DNA of 64,000 nucleotides from the NCBI RefSeq assembly GCF_000959445.1, contig NZ_CP009631.1:1612001-1676000 (forward strand), read 5' to 3'. Position numbers and translations under genes: made by a program. The notes beneath the pieces are model-generated. The model ran no database searches. It saw only the letters and a program-made list of their open reading frames with translations, and was not told the origin of the DNA. This document shows, one piece after another, positions 63,021 to 64,000 of this stretch (position 1 is its first letter; each line of letters begins with the position of its first letter). The DNA comes from Burkholderia vietnamiensis LMG 10929 (GTDB taxonomy: Bacteria; Pseudomonadota; Gammaproteobacteria; Burkholderiales; Burkholderiaceae).

Positions 63021-63090
63021 GCCCGACAGCGCCCGACAGCGCCCGACAGCGCCCGACAGCGCCCGACAGCGCCCGACAGCGCCCGACAGC
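63021..63090. repeat. Seven perfect 10-bp tandem repeats
   Basis: GCCCGACAGC is repeated seven times without change, preceded by two degenerate units (63001-63020) and followed by GCCC. It lies in the noncoding gap between the EamA gene and nth. The unit equals one helical turn. Confidence 0.95.
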
Positions 63091-63169
63091 GCCCCTCGCG
63101 ACACGCGTGCCGCACCGCGTCAATGCCGTGATGCACAGCCGGCCGGTACGATCTGCCGGCCGCCGACGT

Positions 63170-63814
63170 TCACTCGCTAGGCGGTGGCGTCTTCGGCCGG
63201 AACTCGCACAGCGGCTCGATCGCGCAGTGCCAGCATTCGGGCCGGCGCGCCTTGCACACATAGCGTCCGTGCAGGATCAGCCAGTGATGCGCGTCGTGCA
63301 GGAATTCCTTCGGCGTGAATTTCTCGAGCGCGGCTTCGACGGCCCGCACGTCCTTGCCGGGCGCCAGGCCCGTGCGATTCGCGACGCGGAAGATGTGCGT
63401 GTCGACCGCGATCGTCGGCTGGCCGAACGCGGTGTTCAGCACGACGTTGGCGGTTTTGCGGCCGACGCCCGGCAGGCTCTCGAGCGCCTCGCGATCGGCC
63501 GGCACTTCGCCGCCGTAGCGCTCGAGCAGGATATGGCAGGTGGCGACCACGTTCTTCGCCTTGGTGCGGTACAGGCCGATCGTCTTGATGTAGTCGGCCA
63601 CGCCTTCCTCGCCAAGCGCGACGATTTGTCGCGGGGTGTTCGCAACCGGGAACATCTTGCGCATCGCCTTGTTGACCGACACGTCGGTCGCCTGCGCGGA
63701 CAGCATCACGGCGATCAGCAGCTCGAACGGCGTCGTGTATTCAAGCTCGGTGGTCGGATGCGGATTCAGGCTTTGCAGCGTTTCGTAGATCGCGCGTCGT
63801 TTCGTGGCGTTCAT
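63170..63814 (-). CDS. nth: Endonuclease III
   Basis: A 214-residue DNA glycosylase/AP lyase that removes oxidised pyrimidines. The helix-hairpin-helix LPGVGRKTANVVLNTAF holds the catalytic Lys120, and VDTHIFRVANRTGL the Asp138. The [4Fe-4S] cluster ligands follow the C-x6-C-x2-C-x5-C pattern in CKARRPECWHCAIEPLC. Length equals E. coli Nth. ATG 63814 overlaps the upstream stop by 4 bases, so it is coupled to the probable rsxB. Confidence 0.98.
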   Translation of the reverse strand: MNATKRRAIYETLQSLNPHPTTELEYTTPFELLIAVMLSAQATDVSVNKAMRKMFPVANTPRQIVALGEEGVADYIKTIGLYRTKAKNVVATCHILLERYGGEVPADREALESLPGVGRKTANVVLNTAFGQPTIAVDTHIFRVANRTGLAPGKDVRAVEAALEKFTPKEFLHDAHHWLILHGRYVCKARRPECWHCAIEPLCEFRPKTPPPSE

Positions 63815-64000
63815 GGACGGTTCTTGTCGGGCGGCGCGGACGCGCCGTTCCGGTCGTCGTGTTGTGCGTCGGGCGCCGCCGCTTCGCCGTCGCGCTGCGC
63901 GTGCTGCTCGGCGAGCCGCTTGCGGCGGGCTTCCGCCGCATCGATCTGCGCCTGCACGGCCGCGCTGACGTGTTCGGTGTTCTTCGGCGCCGCGCCTTGC
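63811..64000 (-). CDS. rsxB: C-terminal fragment, probably RsxB-type ferredoxin
   Basis: The last 62 residues of a protein that runs off the window. The visible part is charged and helical (HVSAAVQAQIDAAEARRKRLAEQHAQRD), then disordered (GEAAAPDAQHDDRNGASAPP). Its stop overlaps the nth start (ATGA). Betaproteobacteria usually have rsxB next to nth, and their RsxB has a long Ala/Arg/Lys-rich tail. The ferredoxin part cannot be seen, so the name rests on context. Confidence 0.5.
   Translation of the reverse strand, partial: QGAAPKNTEHVSAAVQAQIDAAEARRKRLAEQHAQRDGEAAAPDAQHDDRNGASAPPDKNRP

Noticed and set aside
63021..63090. Tandem repeats as a CRISPR array
   Set aside because: The units are 10 bases and directly abutting with no spacers, and there are no cas genes.

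Overview
The window looks like a core-chromosome segment of a Burkholderia species (Burkholderia cepacia complex-like). G+C is very high, with strong third-position GC bias. Gene content is betaproteobacterial: a tandem nadE-glnB pair, an OpcP-type porin, a RubA-type rubredoxin, twin cytochromes c and an nth gene overlapping a probable rsxB. The species assignment is inference. Most genes are housekeeping or metabolic. I see no transposase, phage block, CRISPR array or rRNA. One tRNA (Arg, CCT anticodon) is present.

Layout. 1-5.8 kb: 5' end of an aldehyde dehydrogenase gene, ppa, a GIY-YIG protein with a long basic repetitive tail, a FemAB-like acyltransferase, nadE and glnB. 6-9.2 kb: porin, a LysR regulator and a divergent GNAT acetyltransferase. 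9.2-12.5 kb: a basic amino acid ABC importer in the order hisJ-hisQ-hisM-hisP on the minus strand. 13-15.8 kb: a Spy/CpxP-like periplasmic protein divergent from an OmpR/EnvZ-type two-component pair, with an ordered dyad and direct repeats between them. 15.8-20.8 kb: a small protein with a Cas2-like strand/helix pattern, a double permease plus ATPase lacking a binding protein, and two tandem paralogous lipoproteins. 21.4-25.4 kb: otsA overlapping a P-loop NTPase, an MFS exporter and a small conserved gene.

25.5-28.1 kb: small secreted proteins including an ecotin, then a lower-GC patch ending at tRNA-Arg. 28.2-36.6 kb: rubredoxin, a DUF4399-type protein, the ABC-F ATPase uup, parE and parC (with DnaA-box-like sites in front of parE), and a CopD-like membrane protein. 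36.6-41.9 kb: LysR plus a divergent PACE-type efflux gene, chrA and a GGDEF-EAL protein. 42-48.2 kb: a minus-strand run VOC protein, DMT exporter, PLP aminotransferase, RidA and PhzF, headed by a divergent MocR-type regulator. This reads as an amino acid or amine handling unit. 48.2-51.3 kb: htpG with a near-consensus sigma-32 promoter, then ubiC and a hypoxanthine/uracil-DNA glycosylase overlapping end to start.

51.3-55 kb: a RelE/ParE-type toxin-antitoxin pair, a SpeE-like methyltransferase, and a DUF3311 protein with its solute symporter. 55-60.2 kb: a PhnB-like protein, transaldolase, BenE-type transporter, and a VWA/MoxR pair. 60.4-64 kb: two cytochromes c, a DUF1841-type protein, an EamA transporter, a 10-bp tandem repeat, nth and the 3' end of a probable rsxB.

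No clearly undescribed system stands out. The most promising leads are the Cas2-fold orphan, the twin lipoproteins, the Spy/two-component operator, the MocR-headed cluster, the DnaA-box dyad at parE, and the otsA-NTPase overlap.
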